Source: Acinetobacter vivianii
GTDB lineage: Bacteria > Pseudomonadota > Gammaproteobacteria > Pseudomonadales > Moraxellaceae
Direction: 5' to 3'
Assembly (NCBI RefSeq): GCF_014635885.1
Contig: NZ_BMDR01000002.1
Coordinates: 124,001 to 188,000, forward strand
Length of the DNA stretch: 64,000 bases
The notes under the pieces were generated by a model. That model was not told the origin of the DNA. It searched no databases and saw only the letters and a program-made list of their open reading frames with translations. Both the position numbers and the translations under genes were made by a program. Positions 50,969-59,652 of this stretch are shown piece by piece. Every line of letters begins with the position of its first letter. Within the stretch, counting starts at the first letter, position 1.

Positions 50969-51823
50969 TTAAAGTTTATTCCAGTCTTCGATGGCTTGTA
51001 AGCCAACGTCTAAGCCGACATCGTAGCTATAGCGGATTTTGGCCTTATTCTTGGTGAGTCGACCTGCCATATTTTTCAGATCAGGTGGGCAAACTTCCAG
51101 AATTTTTTGTCCTGATGGTGTGCGCACAAACTGAACCGAATCATTGTAGCGTTGTGTTCTGGACAATAGGCTCTGCGCAAAGCCATGATTTTGCTTGAAT
51201 AGATATTTCGCAAGGAACTGATCGCCTTTACTACTGGCTTTATAGTAGTTTTGAGGACGGGTTCTTAACACCATCAATTTCGATACATCATGTTGTTGTG
51301 CAGCCCAAAGCACAGGCAAGGCATCTGCTACACCACCATCGAAATAAGGTTCCCCAAATACCTCAACTGCTTGGCGCGTCAATACTGGAATTGAGCTAGA
51401 GGCTCTTAGACCATCCAGAATATTGTCTTTGGAAGCTTTGATATAAGTGGCTTCACCCGTAATGGCGTGAGTGAGTACCATATAAAATTCAGGATGATTC
51501 GCAAATAAATGTGCCTGATTCAAAGGATGTTCGCTTTCCACGATATCCCACATCCATTTTAAATCGAGCAGATCACCGCCTTTGAAGAAACGGCCATAAT
51601 GAATAAATTCGGTGCGAAGCGAATGATCTAAATAGATCTGAAGCGTGCGGCCTTGTTGTGCGGCCAGATAGTTGGCGACATTGGTTGAACCAGAAGAAAC
51701 ACCAACACAGAGATCGAAGGGATTAAACTGTTGCTGTAAAAATGCATCTAAGACACCGCTGGTGAATGCACCTCGCATTCCACCGCCTTCAACGACCAGT
51801 GCCTGACGATTTTGTTGAAGCAT
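50969..51823 (-). CDS. patatin-like phospholipase
   Basis: A 284-residue patatin. The oxyanion loop VEGGGMRGAF is at residues 11-20, the nucleophile Ser43 in GVSSGS, and the Asp of the dyad in YFDGGVADALPV. This resembles the YjjU-type cytoplasmic patatins. It hydrolyses acyl esters of lipids. No signal peptide is visible. It is flanked on the same strand by two paralogous small membrane proteins. Confidence 0.88.
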   Translation of the reverse strand: MLQQNRQALVVEGGGMRGAFTSGVLDAFLQQQFNPFDLCVGVSSGSTNVANYLAAQQGRTLQIYLDHSLRTEFIHYGRFFKGGDLLDLKWMWDIVESEHPLNQAHLFANHPEFYMVLTHAITGEATYIKASKDNILDGLRASSSIPVLTRQAVEVFGEPYFDGGVADALPVLWAAQQHDVSKLMVLRTRPQNYYKASSKGDQFLAKYLFKQNHGFAQSLLSRTQRYNDSVQFVRTPSGQKILEVCPPDLKNMAGRLTKNKAKIRYSYDVGLDVGLQAIEDWNKL

Positions 51824-51886
51824 TGAATATCTCGAATAACATGATAAATCACTGTTTAACAGGATTTACCATGTTCGACAAGCATT

Positions 51887-52108
51887 TTAGTGATTGTGCT
51901 GATGTGTTTCCGTGCTGCTTTCAGACATCATTGACGATTGTGACATTTCAGACTGAGGCGCCACTTTATTTTTGTTCATTGGCATATAGTCTGGCTCATT
52001 ATTCATGGCTAAATAGAAAACCACCATAAAAATGAAGCTTAAAATACAGGTGATAATTAATGCTTTCCAACCCCACGGTGAGGTTTCTGGACAGAGTTTC
52101 TCAGACAT
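51887..52108 (-). CDS. one-helix small membrane protein, EPDYMP family (paralogue)
   Basis: A 73-residue protein with a helix at about 15-36, bordered by WGWKALII and FYLAMNNEPDYMP, and a Ser/Met/Gln-rich tail ending in HQHNH. The core matches the 76-residue protein at 50537-50767. It lies 63 bp upstream of the patatin gene on the same strand and could share its transcript. Function unknown. Confidence 0.75.
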   Translation of the reverse strand: MSEKLCPETSPWGWKALIITCILSFIFMVVFYLAMNNEPDYMPMNKNKVAPQSEMSQSSMMSESSTETHQHNH

Positions 52109-52212
52109 AAGATAGTTCCAAAGGACAAAAAAATTAAAGCAAAACTGTTGGTGGTTATAGCATAAATCGTGATGTAATGCTCGAAAGTTTTGCTACGGCA
52201 TTGTCGAAACCA

Positions 52213-52250
52213 GAAAAAAGCCCGTATAGACAACGAGTTCCATACGGGCT
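52213..52250 (-). terminator. terminator of the beta-oxidation operon
   Basis: Stem AGCCCGTAT / ATACGGGCT with a 14-base loop is followed by T6 on the minus strand, 26 bases past the FadB-like stop codon. Confidence 0.88.
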
Positions 52251-52275
52251 GATATGCAATGCAGAGAGAACAAAA

Positions 52276-54411
52276 TTATTGAATAATTTCTTTTCTCTGA
52301 GCAAGGTCTTTCAATAGTTGAGGTGGCACAAAACGTTCACCATATTGGCCTGCCAGTTGTTCAGCACGTTGCAATGATTGCTCGATTCCATTCTGATTCA
52401 GGAATTGAATCGCACCACCGGTCCACGGTGCAAAACCAATTCCAAAAATTGAACCGACATTGGCATCAATCACTGATTCTAAAACACCTTCTTCATAGCA
52501 ACGTAAAGTATCCAGTGCTTGTACAAACAGGAAGCGGTCAATCATATCCTGTTCAGTAATACTGTTGTCTTTCTGCCAGCGGCTGAGTCCATCCCATAAA
52601 TGCTTTTTGCCATTTTCAGGATAATCGTAGAAGCCAGCACCCGCCGCTTTACCTTTACGGTTCAGCTCGTGAATCATGGTATGAACGACTTCATCCACAG
52701 GGGTTTTTGGCAAATCTTTACCTTCAGCTTGCAATGCTTTACGGGTTTCACCAGCCACATGCTCAGTCAAAGTTAAAGAGACTTCATCCTGAATTGCGAG
52801 TGGGCCAACTGGCATACCAGCTTTTAGTGCAGCCATTTCAATTTTGGCAGGATGAACGCCTTCTGCAAGTAAACGCATACCTTCCTGAATAAAGGTTCCG
52901 AACACACGGCTGGTAAAGAAACCACGGCTGTCATTGACGACGATCGGTGTCTTGGCAATTTGTTGAACAAAGTCATAGGCTTTCGCCAATGTGTCCGCAG
53001 AAGTCTCTTTGCCTTTAATAATTTCAACCAGTTGCATCTTATCTACTGGACTAAAGAAGTGGAGCCCAATGAATTTCTTGGCATCTTTACTTGCTGTTGC
53101 CAAACCCGTGATTGGAAGGGTTGAGGTATTTGATGCAAAGATGCCACCTTCAGCTAAATATTGTTCAGCTTCTTGTGTCACTTTAGCTTTTAATTCCTGA
53201 TTCTCAAATACCGCTTCGATTATCAAATCACAGCCTTGCAAGTCTGCTGCATTTGCTGTTGCTGTAATCAGTGCTAAGACTTGGTCACGCTTTTCTGCGC
53301 TCATACGACCTTGAGAAACACGCTTATCGAGAAGCTTTTGTGAATACGCTTTGCCTTTTTCTGCATTTTCAACAGAGACATCTTTCAGGATCACAGGGAT
53401 GCCTTTGATTGCAGTTGAATAGGCAATGCCTGCACCCATCATGCCTGCACCTAATACACCGACTTTAGTGGCTTGCCATTTTGCAACATCCGCAGGGCGA
53501 CTTGCACCAGACTTGATTGCATTAAGACCATGCCAGAATGTGCCGATCATATTTTTAGAAATCTGACCGACCGTGAGTTGAGTAAAGTAACGTGATTCGA
53601 TACGTAAAGCGGTATCAACATCAACCTGCGCACCTTCTACTGCTGCCGCCATGATCGCTTCAGGCGCAGGGTAACAGCCTTTGGTTTTGTCGCGCAGCAT
53701 GGCTGGAGCAATGGCAAGTATTTGAGCCACAGCAGGCGTTTTGGGATCACCCCCTGGGATTTTGTAGCCTTTAACATCGAAAGGTTGTTGTGACTTCGGA
53801 TTGGCTTTGACCCAAGCAATCGCTTTGTCTAAAAGCTCTTGTTCATTTTCAGCGGTGTCATGAACTAAGCCTAGCGATTTTGCTTTGTCCACACCAAACT
53901 GTTTGCCTTCCATCAAGAATGGAAACGCATTCTGTAAACCAAGCAAGCGAACCATACGGACAATACCGCCACCACCAGGCAGCAAGCCTAAAGTCACTTC
54001 TGGTAGACCAAACTTGGTTTTTGGATCGTTAATGGCAATACGATAATGACAGCCTAAAGCAATTTCCCAACCGCCACCGAGCGCCGTACCATTTAATGCG
54101 GCAACAACAGGAACCCCTAATGTTTCAATAGCACGTAAATCGCCTTTGAGTTCCTCAATCATTTTGAAGAATTCAGTGGCATGTTCGGGTTGAACTTGAA
54201 TCAACTCATCCAAGTCACCGCCTGCAAAGAAAGTTTTCTTGGCAGAACGGAAAATAATGCCCTTCAGATCAGTTTCAGCTTTGAGTTTTTGGCTAACTTC
54301 TTGGAGTGACTCACGGAATTCTGCATTCATGGTATTGGCAGATTGACCAGATGAATCAAGGGTAAGAATTACAATATTGTCAGCGTTTTTTTCGTATTTA
54401 ATAGCGCTCAT
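52276..54411 (-). CDS. FadB-like enoyl-CoA hydratase / 3-hydroxyacyl-CoA dehydrogenase
   Basis: From ATG at 54411 (AAGGAG upstream) the product has 711 residues. The N-terminal crotonase domain holds the two catalytic Glu in TALGGGWEIALG and FGLPEVTLGLLPGGGG. The NAD-binding domain has VGVLGAGMMGAGIAY; HFFSPVDKMQLVEII carries the dehydrogenase His. It catalyses hydration and oxidation in beta-oxidation. The start ADNIVILTLDSSGQSANTMN marks the branch seen in the PA1737-type pairs of Pseudomonas rather than classical FadB. It follows the thiolase gene by ten bases. Confidence 0.9.
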   Translation of the reverse strand: MSAIKYEKNADNIVILTLDSSGQSANTMNAEFRESLQEVSQKLKAETDLKGIIFRSAKKTFFAGGDLDELIQVQPEHATEFFKMIEELKGDLRAIETLGVPVVAALNGTALGGGWEIALGCHYRIAINDPKTKFGLPEVTLGLLPGGGGIVRMVRLLGLQNAFPFLMEGKQFGVDKAKSLGLVHDTAENEQELLDKAIAWVKANPKSQQPFDVKGYKIPGGDPKTPAVAQILAIAPAMLRDKTKGCYPAPEAIMAAAVEGAQVDVDTALRIESRYFTQLTVGQISKNMIGTFWHGLNAIKSGASRPADVAKWQATKVGVLGAGMMGAGIAYSTAIKGIPVILKDVSVENAEKGKAYSQKLLDKRVSQGRMSAEKRDQVLALITATANAADLQGCDLIIEAVFENQELKAKVTQEAEQYLAEGGIFASNTSTLPITGLATASKDAKKFIGLHFFSPVDKMQLVEIIKGKETSADTLAKAYDFVQQIAKTPIVVNDSRGFFTSRVFGTFIQEGMRLLAEGVHPAKIEMAALKAGMPVGPLAIQDEVSLTLTEHVAGETRKALQAEGKDLPKTPVDEVVHTMIHELNRKGKAAGAGFYDYPENGKKHLWDGLSRWQKDNSITEQDMIDRFLFVQALDTLRCYEEGVLESVIDANVGSIFGIGFAPWTGGAIQFLNQNGIEQSLQRAEQLAGQYGERFVPPQLLKDLAQRKEIIQ

Positions 54412-54421
54412 GTTGTGCTCC

Positions 54422-55627
54422 TTACACCAACTCAATAATGGTGGCGATCCCCATTCCACCACCCACACATAATGTGGCTAGGCCACGTTTTTTACCTTGA
54501 CGCTCTAATTCATCAAGTAAAGTTCCTAAAATCATGGCGCCTGTTGCACCGAGTGGGTGGCCCATCGCAATTGCACCGCCGTTGACATTGACTTTCTCAG
54601 CAGGAACTTTGAGCTCATTGATAAAACGCATGACGACCGCAGCAAAAGCTTCATTGACTTCAAATAGGTCAATATCATCAATTGTTAAACCAGCTTTAGC
54701 CAGGGCTTTACGCGCAGCAGGGGCAGGGCCTGTAAGCATGATTGTTGGGTCTGTACCGACCAAGGCAGTTGCCAGTACTTTGGCGCGTGGTTTCAAGCCT
54801 TGTTCTTTGACTGCTTTTTCAGAAGCCAATAATACGACCGCAGCGCCATCAACGATGCCTGATGAGTTGCCTGCATGATGCACATGGTTAATTTTCTGTG
54901 CTTCTGGATATTTCTGTAATGCGACGGCATCAAAGCCCATTTGTCCCATCATTTCGAAGCTGGCATTCAGTTTTGCTAAACCTTCAACTGTAGTCGTACC
55001 TCGAATAAATTCATCTTTTTCTAAGATCATTACACCTGAATGGTCTTTAACAGGCACCACTGATTTGTCGAAATAACCGTTGGCTTGAGCCGCAGCTGCT
55101 TTTTGCTGTGAACTGACCGCAAAAGCATCGACATCTTCACGACTATAGCCATCTAAAGTGGCAATCAGATCAGCGCCAACCCCTTGTGGAACAAAAGACG
55201 ATTTTAAGTTGGTTTCAGGATCAAGTGCCCACGGACCACCATCGGAACCCATTGGAATACGTGACATCGATTCAACGCCACCTGCAACGACGATATCTTC
55301 CCAACCTGAACGGACTTTTTGTGCTGCCAAGTTGACAGCTTCTAAACCAGATGCACAGAAACGGTTGATTTGCACACCAGCAACATCATCATTCCAGCCA
55401 GCTGCAATCGCTGCGGTTTTGGCAATATCACCGCCTTGGTCTGCAATCGGGGTGACGCAACCTAAAACGATATCATCTACTTTTGACGTGTCGAGTTGGT
55501 GGCGTTGTTGTAATTCATTCAATAATGATGTGAGTAAAGTAATCGGTTTGACTTCATGCAGTGAGCCATCTTTTTTTCCTTTTCCGCGTGGCGTGCGAAT
55601 GGCATCAATAATGTAGGCCTCGCTCAT
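54422..55627 (-). CDS. acetyl-CoA C-acyltransferase (thiolase)
   Basis: From ATG at 55627 (AAGGAAAACC upstream) the product has 401 residues. The nucleophile is Cys91 in [26 protein letters not shown] holds the catalytic His and CVGGGMG the second Cys. It cleaves 3-ketoacyl-CoA with CoA. With the FadB-like gene directly downstream it forms a two-gene beta-oxidation operon. Length and all catalytic residues are normal. Confidence 0.92.
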   Translation of the reverse strand: MSEAYIIDAIRTPRGKGKKDGSLHEVKPITLLTSLLNELQQRHQLDTSKVDDIVLGCVTPIADQGGDIAKTAAIAAGWNDDVAGVQINRFCASGLEAVNLAAQKVRSGWEDIVVAGGVESMSRIPMGSDGGPWALDPETNLKSSFVPQGVGADLIATLDGYSREDVDAFAVSSQQKAAAAQANGYFDKSVVPVKDHSGVMILEKDEFIRGTTTVEGLAKLNASFEMMGQMGFDAVALQKYPEAQKINHVHHAGNSSGIVDGAAVVLLASEKAVKEQGLKPRAKVLATALVGTDPTIMLTGPAPAARKALAKAGLTIDDIDLFEVNEAFAAVVMRFINELKVPAEKVNVNGGAIAMGHPLGATGAMILGTLLDELERQGKKRGLATLCVGGGMGIATIIELV

Positions 55628-55800
55628 AGGTTTTCCTTGTATCACCTTAAAATTGTTGTTTATCGAGTGTACTCAATTTAAGTGTCAGCGCAATGATGAT
55701 AAACATTGGCAAGTTTGATGTTTTTCGCCAATCTAACGACTTGATTGAAAAATAGGTTTATCAATACACTAACCAACCATAAATAAAATATATTGATTAG

Positions 55801-55998
55801 ATGAAATTCATTAATATTATTGGTACCACAGGTTCGGATAAGTCTACGTTTGCCCGAAAATTGGCAGACCAGCGAAAATTACAATACATTGAACTTGATA
55901 ATTTACTCTGGCTGGATGACTGGCGGGAATCACCAGATGAAGCCTTATTCTTGAAGCTAAAAATCGCGATGGAAAATGCTTAGACTGGGTGGGGATAG
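55801..55998 (+). pseudogene. broken first copy of a P-loop kinase-like gene
   Basis: The 60-codon frame matches the N-terminal 60 residues of the next gene (MKFIN-x2-GT, FAR-LA, YIELDNLLWLDDW). It then stops at TAG 55981, where the sequence continues in frame as Thr-Gly-Trp, matching the intact copy's RGW, until the new ATG at 55999. The P-loop is also damaged: Asp13 replaces the Gly before the Lys. This is a partial tandem duplication that has decayed. Confidence 0.75.
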
Positions 55999-56541
55999 AT
56001 GAAATTTATTAATGTTGTAGGAACCTCTGCTTCTGGAAAAACAACCTTTGCCCGTCAGCTCGCTCAAAAGCTAGGGGTGGCACACATTGAAATGGATGAT
56101 TTATTTTGGCTGGATGATTGGCAAGAAACATCTGATCAGGAGTTTTTTGCTAAATTACAAAGTCAAATTGATCAGGCAACTAGAGGATGGGTACTTGATG
56201 GTAATTATTCTCGAACACTAGATTTAAAGCTTAAATATATTGATACGGTTATTTGGCTGGATTATTCATTTTCATTGAACCTGTACCGCTCAGTTAAACG
56301 AGCAATTGCTCGCGCGGCAACACAAAAAAGACTATGGCCAAACTCGAATAATCGAGAAAGTTTCAAGACCAGCTTTCTGTCTAAGGACTCTATTATTTTA
56401 TGGATGATCACCCATCACGCTAAAAATCGTAAAAAGTATTTAGCCATGAGCAAGGACCCTCAGTATCAACATATTCAATTTATTCGTTTAACTTCGCCAA
56501 AACAGACGGAAGCATTTTTAAAGCAGATGAAGGCAGAGTGA
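55999..56541 (+). CDS. P-loop nucleotide kinase-like protein
   Basis: A 180-residue adenylate-kinase-like P-loop NTPase with Walker A GTSASGKT at residues 8-15, then IEMDDLFWLDDWQ, the GWVLDGNYSRTLDLKLKYIDTVIWLDY region typical of FlaR/AAA_17-type proteins, and a basic lid (RAIARAATQKRLW). A phosphate acceptor is not known. An adjacent decayed copy lies just upstream. A weak ribosome site is seen (GGGGAT). Confidence 0.82.
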   Translation: MKFINVVGTSASGKTTFARQLAQKLGVAHIEMDDLFWLDDWQETSDQEFFAKLQSQIDQATRGWVLDGNYSRTLDLKLKYIDTVIWLDYSFSLNLYRSVKRAIARAATQKRLWPNSNNRESFKTSFLSKDSIILWMITHHAKNRKKYLAMSKDPQYQHIQFIRLTSPKQTEAFLKQMKAE

Positions 56542-56554
56542 TGCATATCAAAAC

Positions 56555-56585
56555 AAAAGCCCTGTGCTTGTTCAGGCATCAGGGT
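56555..56585 (-). terminator. possible terminator of the acetyltransferase gene
   Basis: Imperfect stem CCCTG / CAGGG with an internal GC pair and T-rich sequence on the minus strand, between convergent genes. Confidence 0.45.
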
Positions 56586-56629
56586 AAAGTGTTATTGTCT
56601 TATGGTTATGACCCTGCTAAAGATGAAAC

Positions 56630-57088
56630 TTATGATAAAGATAAGTGAAAGAACTGGTTATAGGGCGATTCAGTATATTCTGCAAACGCCGCGCCTTGAA
56701 CAAAACCAAACTTTTTATAAAGGCTAATTGCAGCATTAAAGTGAACATCTTTGCCTGTTTCTAAACTGACGCGTTGATATTGACGTTGCTGAGCAACTTT
56801 CAATAAATACTCCAGCAATTGCTTTGCAACACCTTGACGTAAATGGTTGGGATGAGTCCGCATAGATTTGAGTTCAGCATGTTGAGGTGTCAGTTCTTGA
56901 ATCGCGCCACAACCCAGAAGCAAATCGTTATTCCAAAGGGTATAAAAGCTTATAGAATCGTTTTGTAGATGAGAGAGATCTAATGCAAAACTATGTTCAA
57001 TAGGTGTGTTCTGATGCAGGCCATGCAAATGGATGTGGATCAAATTTTGAACTTGGGGATGCGTGAAGTCGCCTTTTTTTATAATCAT
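56630..57088 (-). CDS. GNAT family N-acetyltransferase
   Basis: A 152-residue acetyltransferase with the acetyl-CoA loop MRTHPNHLRQGVAKQLLEYLL and the C-terminal element AISLYKKFGFVQGAAFAEY. HAELKSM is the beta-4 strand typical of the fold. The short Pro/Asn-containing tail (YTESPYNQFF) resembles small-molecule acetyltransferases of the PA0115 kind. The acceptor is unknown. Confidence 0.88.
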   Translation of the reverse strand: MIIKKGDFTHPQVQNLIHIHLHGLHQNTPIEHSFALDLSHLQNDSISFYTLWNNDLLLGCGAIQELTPQHAELKSMRTHPNHLRQGVAKQLLEYLLKVAQQRQYQRVSLETGKDVHFNAAISLYKKFGFVQGAAFAEYTESPYNQFFHLSLS

Positions 57089-57137
57089 TGTTGTTCAAGC
57101 TTATCGTAAAATTAGGCTTGATTATTACCATAATTTT

Positions 57138-57175
57138 AAACAAGTGTTCAACCATATTAGGCTGAACACTTGTTT
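57138..57175. terminator. perfect 13-bp hairpin terminator
   Basis: AAACAAGTGTTCA / TGAACACTTGTTT with a 12-base loop lies eight bases past the AraC-type stop codon. It is the strongest uninterrupted stem in this part of the window. Confidence 0.75.
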
Positions 57176-57183
57176 GGAAACAA

Positions 57184-58197
57184 TTAGCTATGATGTCCGT
57201 GCAACTGACGATATAAGCCAGGTGTTACACCTGTCCATTTCTTAAAGGCACGGTGGAACGTACTGGTTTCACTAAAGCCGACTTGTTGTGCTACATCTTC
57301 AAGGGTGAGATTTGGGGTGAGCAATAAGTGAATCGCAGCATCACGACGCAAGGCATCTTTAACACCTTGATAGCTTTTACCTTCGGCAGCTAAACGACGA
57401 CGCAAAGTTTGTGGTGATAAATACAACATTGCAGCAACATCGTTGAGTGTTGGCATTTCTTCGCCGATCTGACTCTTTAATACATCACGAATACGTGAGG
57501 TAAGCGAGTTAGTATTTTTAAATTTCACAAGAAGCTGGGCAGGTGCTGCTTTCAGGAATTCCTCTAAAGTCTTTTCATCTTGACGGATTGGCAGGTCAAG
57601 ATAATCAGCAGCAAAGGTAATCTCTGTACGTGGCGCATCAAACTGCATCACGGGTGCAAAGAATAATGCATCGTATTCATCGGCATGGCTTGGGCGTTCA
57701 TAACCAAAATGAACACGTTCTAAAGGTAAACGACGTTCGATTAACCATGAAGCAAGACCATGCCAAATCATTAGCATACTTTCAGTAATGAAATGGTCGG
57801 GATCTAAAGCTTTAGGAATATGGGGAACCAAACGTGCTTCATGCTTGTCACGTTCCAAGCTTACTGACCATTCATCTCCAAACAGTTTGTAGAATTGAGA
57901 GGAGAGTTCAAGTGCTTGTCCGAGTGTCTTGGAATGGATGATCAATTGACACATGATTGCGAATGTACCCAAGCGACGAGGCTGTACATCGAAACCAACG
58001 TGTTCGTCTTGGGTAACCATCCATAACATTTTTACAAAACGAGTGTACTGCTCAGGAGAGATTCGAGCTTTCGGTTGACGAAGTAATTCTGCTTCTATAC
58101 CGACATGTGAAAGTAATGTTTCAACGTCCATGCCTAGGCGTTTAACACCTGTTAAAGCCGCATTCACGAAGTGGATGCTGATCGTATCACGGCTCAT
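57184..58197 (-). CDS. AraC-family transcription regulator (second)
   Basis: From ATG at 58197 (AAGGATT upstream) the product has 337 residues. The N-terminal Arabinose_bd-like domain includes ISPEQYTRFVKMLW and LGTFAIMCQLIIHSKTLGQALELSSQFYKLFG. The C-terminal double helix-turn-helix contains VAAMLYLSPQTLRRRLAAEG and LEDVAQQVGFSETSTFHRAFKRWTG (a Lys in place of the Arg). It is divergent from a CoA-transferase gene across 213 bp and is a likely regulator of it. Confidence 0.88.
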   Translation of the reverse strand: MSRDTISIHFVNAALTGVKRLGMDVETLLSHVGIEAELLRQPKARISPEQYTRFVKMLWMVTQDEHVGFDVQPRRLGTFAIMCQLIIHSKTLGQALELSSQFYKLFGDEWSVSLERDKHEARLVPHIPKALDPDHFITESMLMIWHGLASWLIERRLPLERVHFGYERPSHADEYDALFFAPVMQFDAPRTEITFAADYLDLPIRQDEKTLEEFLKAAPAQLLVKFKNTNSLTSRIRDVLKSQIGEEMPTLNDVAAMLYLSPQTLRRRLAAEGKSYQGVKDALRRDAAIHLLLTPNLTLEDVAQQVGFSETSTFHRAFKKWTGVTPGLYRQLHGHHS

Positions 58198-58410
58198 ATT
58201 GAATCCTTCAGTTTCTTTACTATTCACGATAATTGACCTAAATAACCGTCTAAAATATCAAATTGAGCAATTGACAAGAAAAATATCTGCTCATTGTATA
58301 CATGTTAAATTGCCGAAACTATCAAGGTAAATGGCTGAACATGACATTGTTTTTGTGTTTCTTCACACCTAGTATAAAAGAAAATTTGAACAAATTGAGT
58401 AAAAATTATC

Positions 58411-59529
58411 ATGCCATCTGCTCTAAAGGGATTGAAAGTCCTAGATTTTTCTACTTTATTACCTGGGCCATTTGCCAGTATGTACCTTGCGGACATGGGT
58501 GCAGAAGTTATCCATGTTGAATCTCCAACACGTCCTGACTTGGTACGGATAATGCCACCCTATGCGAACGGACAGGCCACTGCACATAGTTATCTCAATC
58601 GAAACAAGCAGTCGATTGCACTTGATCTAAAAGATGCAGCCAATATCGAACTGATCAAAACAAAAATTTCCGAGTTTGATATTGTGCTGGAGCAGTTCCG
58701 TCCAGATGTCATGCGCCGTCTAGGACTGGACTATGAAACTTTAGCCGAGATTAATCCTCGTCTCATCTATTGTTCAATTACAGGATATGGCCAGACAGGC
58801 GCTTATAAAGATCGGGCAGGGCACGATATTAATTACTTGGCACTTGCGGGCATTTCCGGACACAGCGGTCGTCAAGACAGTGGACCACCACCCTTAGGGA
58901 TTCAGATTGCTGATGTGGCTGGCGGATCGCTGCATGCCGTGATTGGTATACTTGCGGCTGTCGTTGAACGCCAACGCAGCGGTCTGGGACAATATATTGA
59001 TATTTCCATGACAGATTGTGTGGCAAGCCTCAATAGTATGGCTGCTTCCGCAAGTCTGGCAGGGCAGACACCACAAGCGCCTGAGGCAGGCATGCTCAAT
59101 GGTGCGAGTTTCTATGATTATTATGAAACCAAAGATGGTCGTTATTTCTCTGTAGGAAGTTTAGAGCCACAATTTATGGCTGGCTTGGCAGCTGCTTTAG
59201 AATTGCCTTTACTACTGGCAAAAGGTGCCTCTTTTGATCCAGAAGATCGTCAGGCGGTAAAACAAGCGCTACAAGATAAGTTTAAGACTCAGAATTTTTC
59301 AGAATGGCAACATTTGTTCCAGAGTCTGGATATTTGTGTAGAACCAGTTCTCAGCCTAGATGAGGCTTTGGATTCACCAATCGCTCAGCAACGCGACTGG
59401 GTTGTAGATGTCCCTGTATCTGAAAACTCCGATCAAACCGAAGCGCAATTGGCCTGTCCAATCAAGTTTTCTCGTTCTCAAATGAAGTATGCATTCATCG
59501 GTCAGGGGCTAGGTGAAGGCAAATGGTAG
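58411..59529 (+). CDS. CaiB/BaiF-family CoA-transferase
   Basis: A 372-residue class III CoA-transferase, close to the alpha-methylacyl-CoA racemase branch. It begins LKGLKVLDFSTLLPGPFASMYLADMGAEVIHVE and has NRNKQSIALDLK, GYGQTGAYKDRAGHDINYLALAG and GQYIDISMTD. An Asp in GHDINY fits the catalytic position. Its substrate, possibly a methyl-branched acyl-CoA, is not evident from context. The probable start is ATG at 58411, after a 213-bp gap shared with the divergent AraC regulator. Confidence 0.9.
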   Translation: MPSALKGLKVLDFSTLLPGPFASMYLADMGAEVIHVESPTRPDLVRIMPPYANGQATAHSYLNRNKQSIALDLKDAANIELIKTKISEFDIVLEQFRPDVMRRLGLDYETLAEINPRLIYCSITGYGQTGAYKDRAGHDINYLALAGISGHSGRQDSGPPPLGIQIADVAGGSLHAVIGILAAVVERQRSGLGQYIDISMTDCVASLNSMAASASLAGQTPQAPEAGMLNGASFYDYYETKDGRYFSVGSLEPQFMAGLAAALELPLLLAKGASFDPEDRQAVKQALQDKFKTQNFSEWQHLFQSLDICVEPVLSLDEALDSPIAQQRDWVVDVPVSENSDQTEAQLACPIKFSRSQMKYAFIGQGLGEGKW

Positions 59530-59551
59530 AAAATATGTGCGACTAATCACT

Positions 59552-59580
59552 GATTGTTAAAATATTGTACAGATTGTTAA
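59552..59580 (+). promoter_or_regulatory. direct repeats upstream of oprB
   Basis: GATTGTTAA occurs at 59552-59560 and 59572-59580, exactly 20 bases apart, so both face the same side of the helix. This suits binding of a dimeric activator about 75-100 bases before the oprB ATG. Confidence 0.5.
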
Positions 59581-59612
59581 CATTTTGAATAAGTTGTAAT
59601 TTAAAAATAAGA

Positions 59613-59646
59613 GTAACCTTTTATACACAATAACATAAAAGGTTAC
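59613..59646 (+). promoter_or_regulatory. 12-bp inverted repeat covering the oprB ribosome site
   Basis: GTAACCTTTTAT and ATAAAAGGTTAC are perfect inverted repeats with a 10-base spacer, ending six bases before the ATG at 59653. The only Shine-Dalgarno-like sequence (AAAGG) is in the right arm, so the RNA hairpin would hide it. Alternatively it is a DNA operator. Confidence 0.6.
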
Positions 59647-59652
59647 GTAAAC

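Noticed and set aside
54534..54878. 114-codon frame on the + strand inside the thiolase gene
   Set aside because: It is antisense to the thiolase, which has all its catalytic residues on the minus strand.
55801..55983. The 60-codon frame read as an intact small kinase-like protein
   Set aside because: It lacks everything after the first third of the fold and has a damaged P-loop. Sequence beyond the stop continues to match the neighbour.
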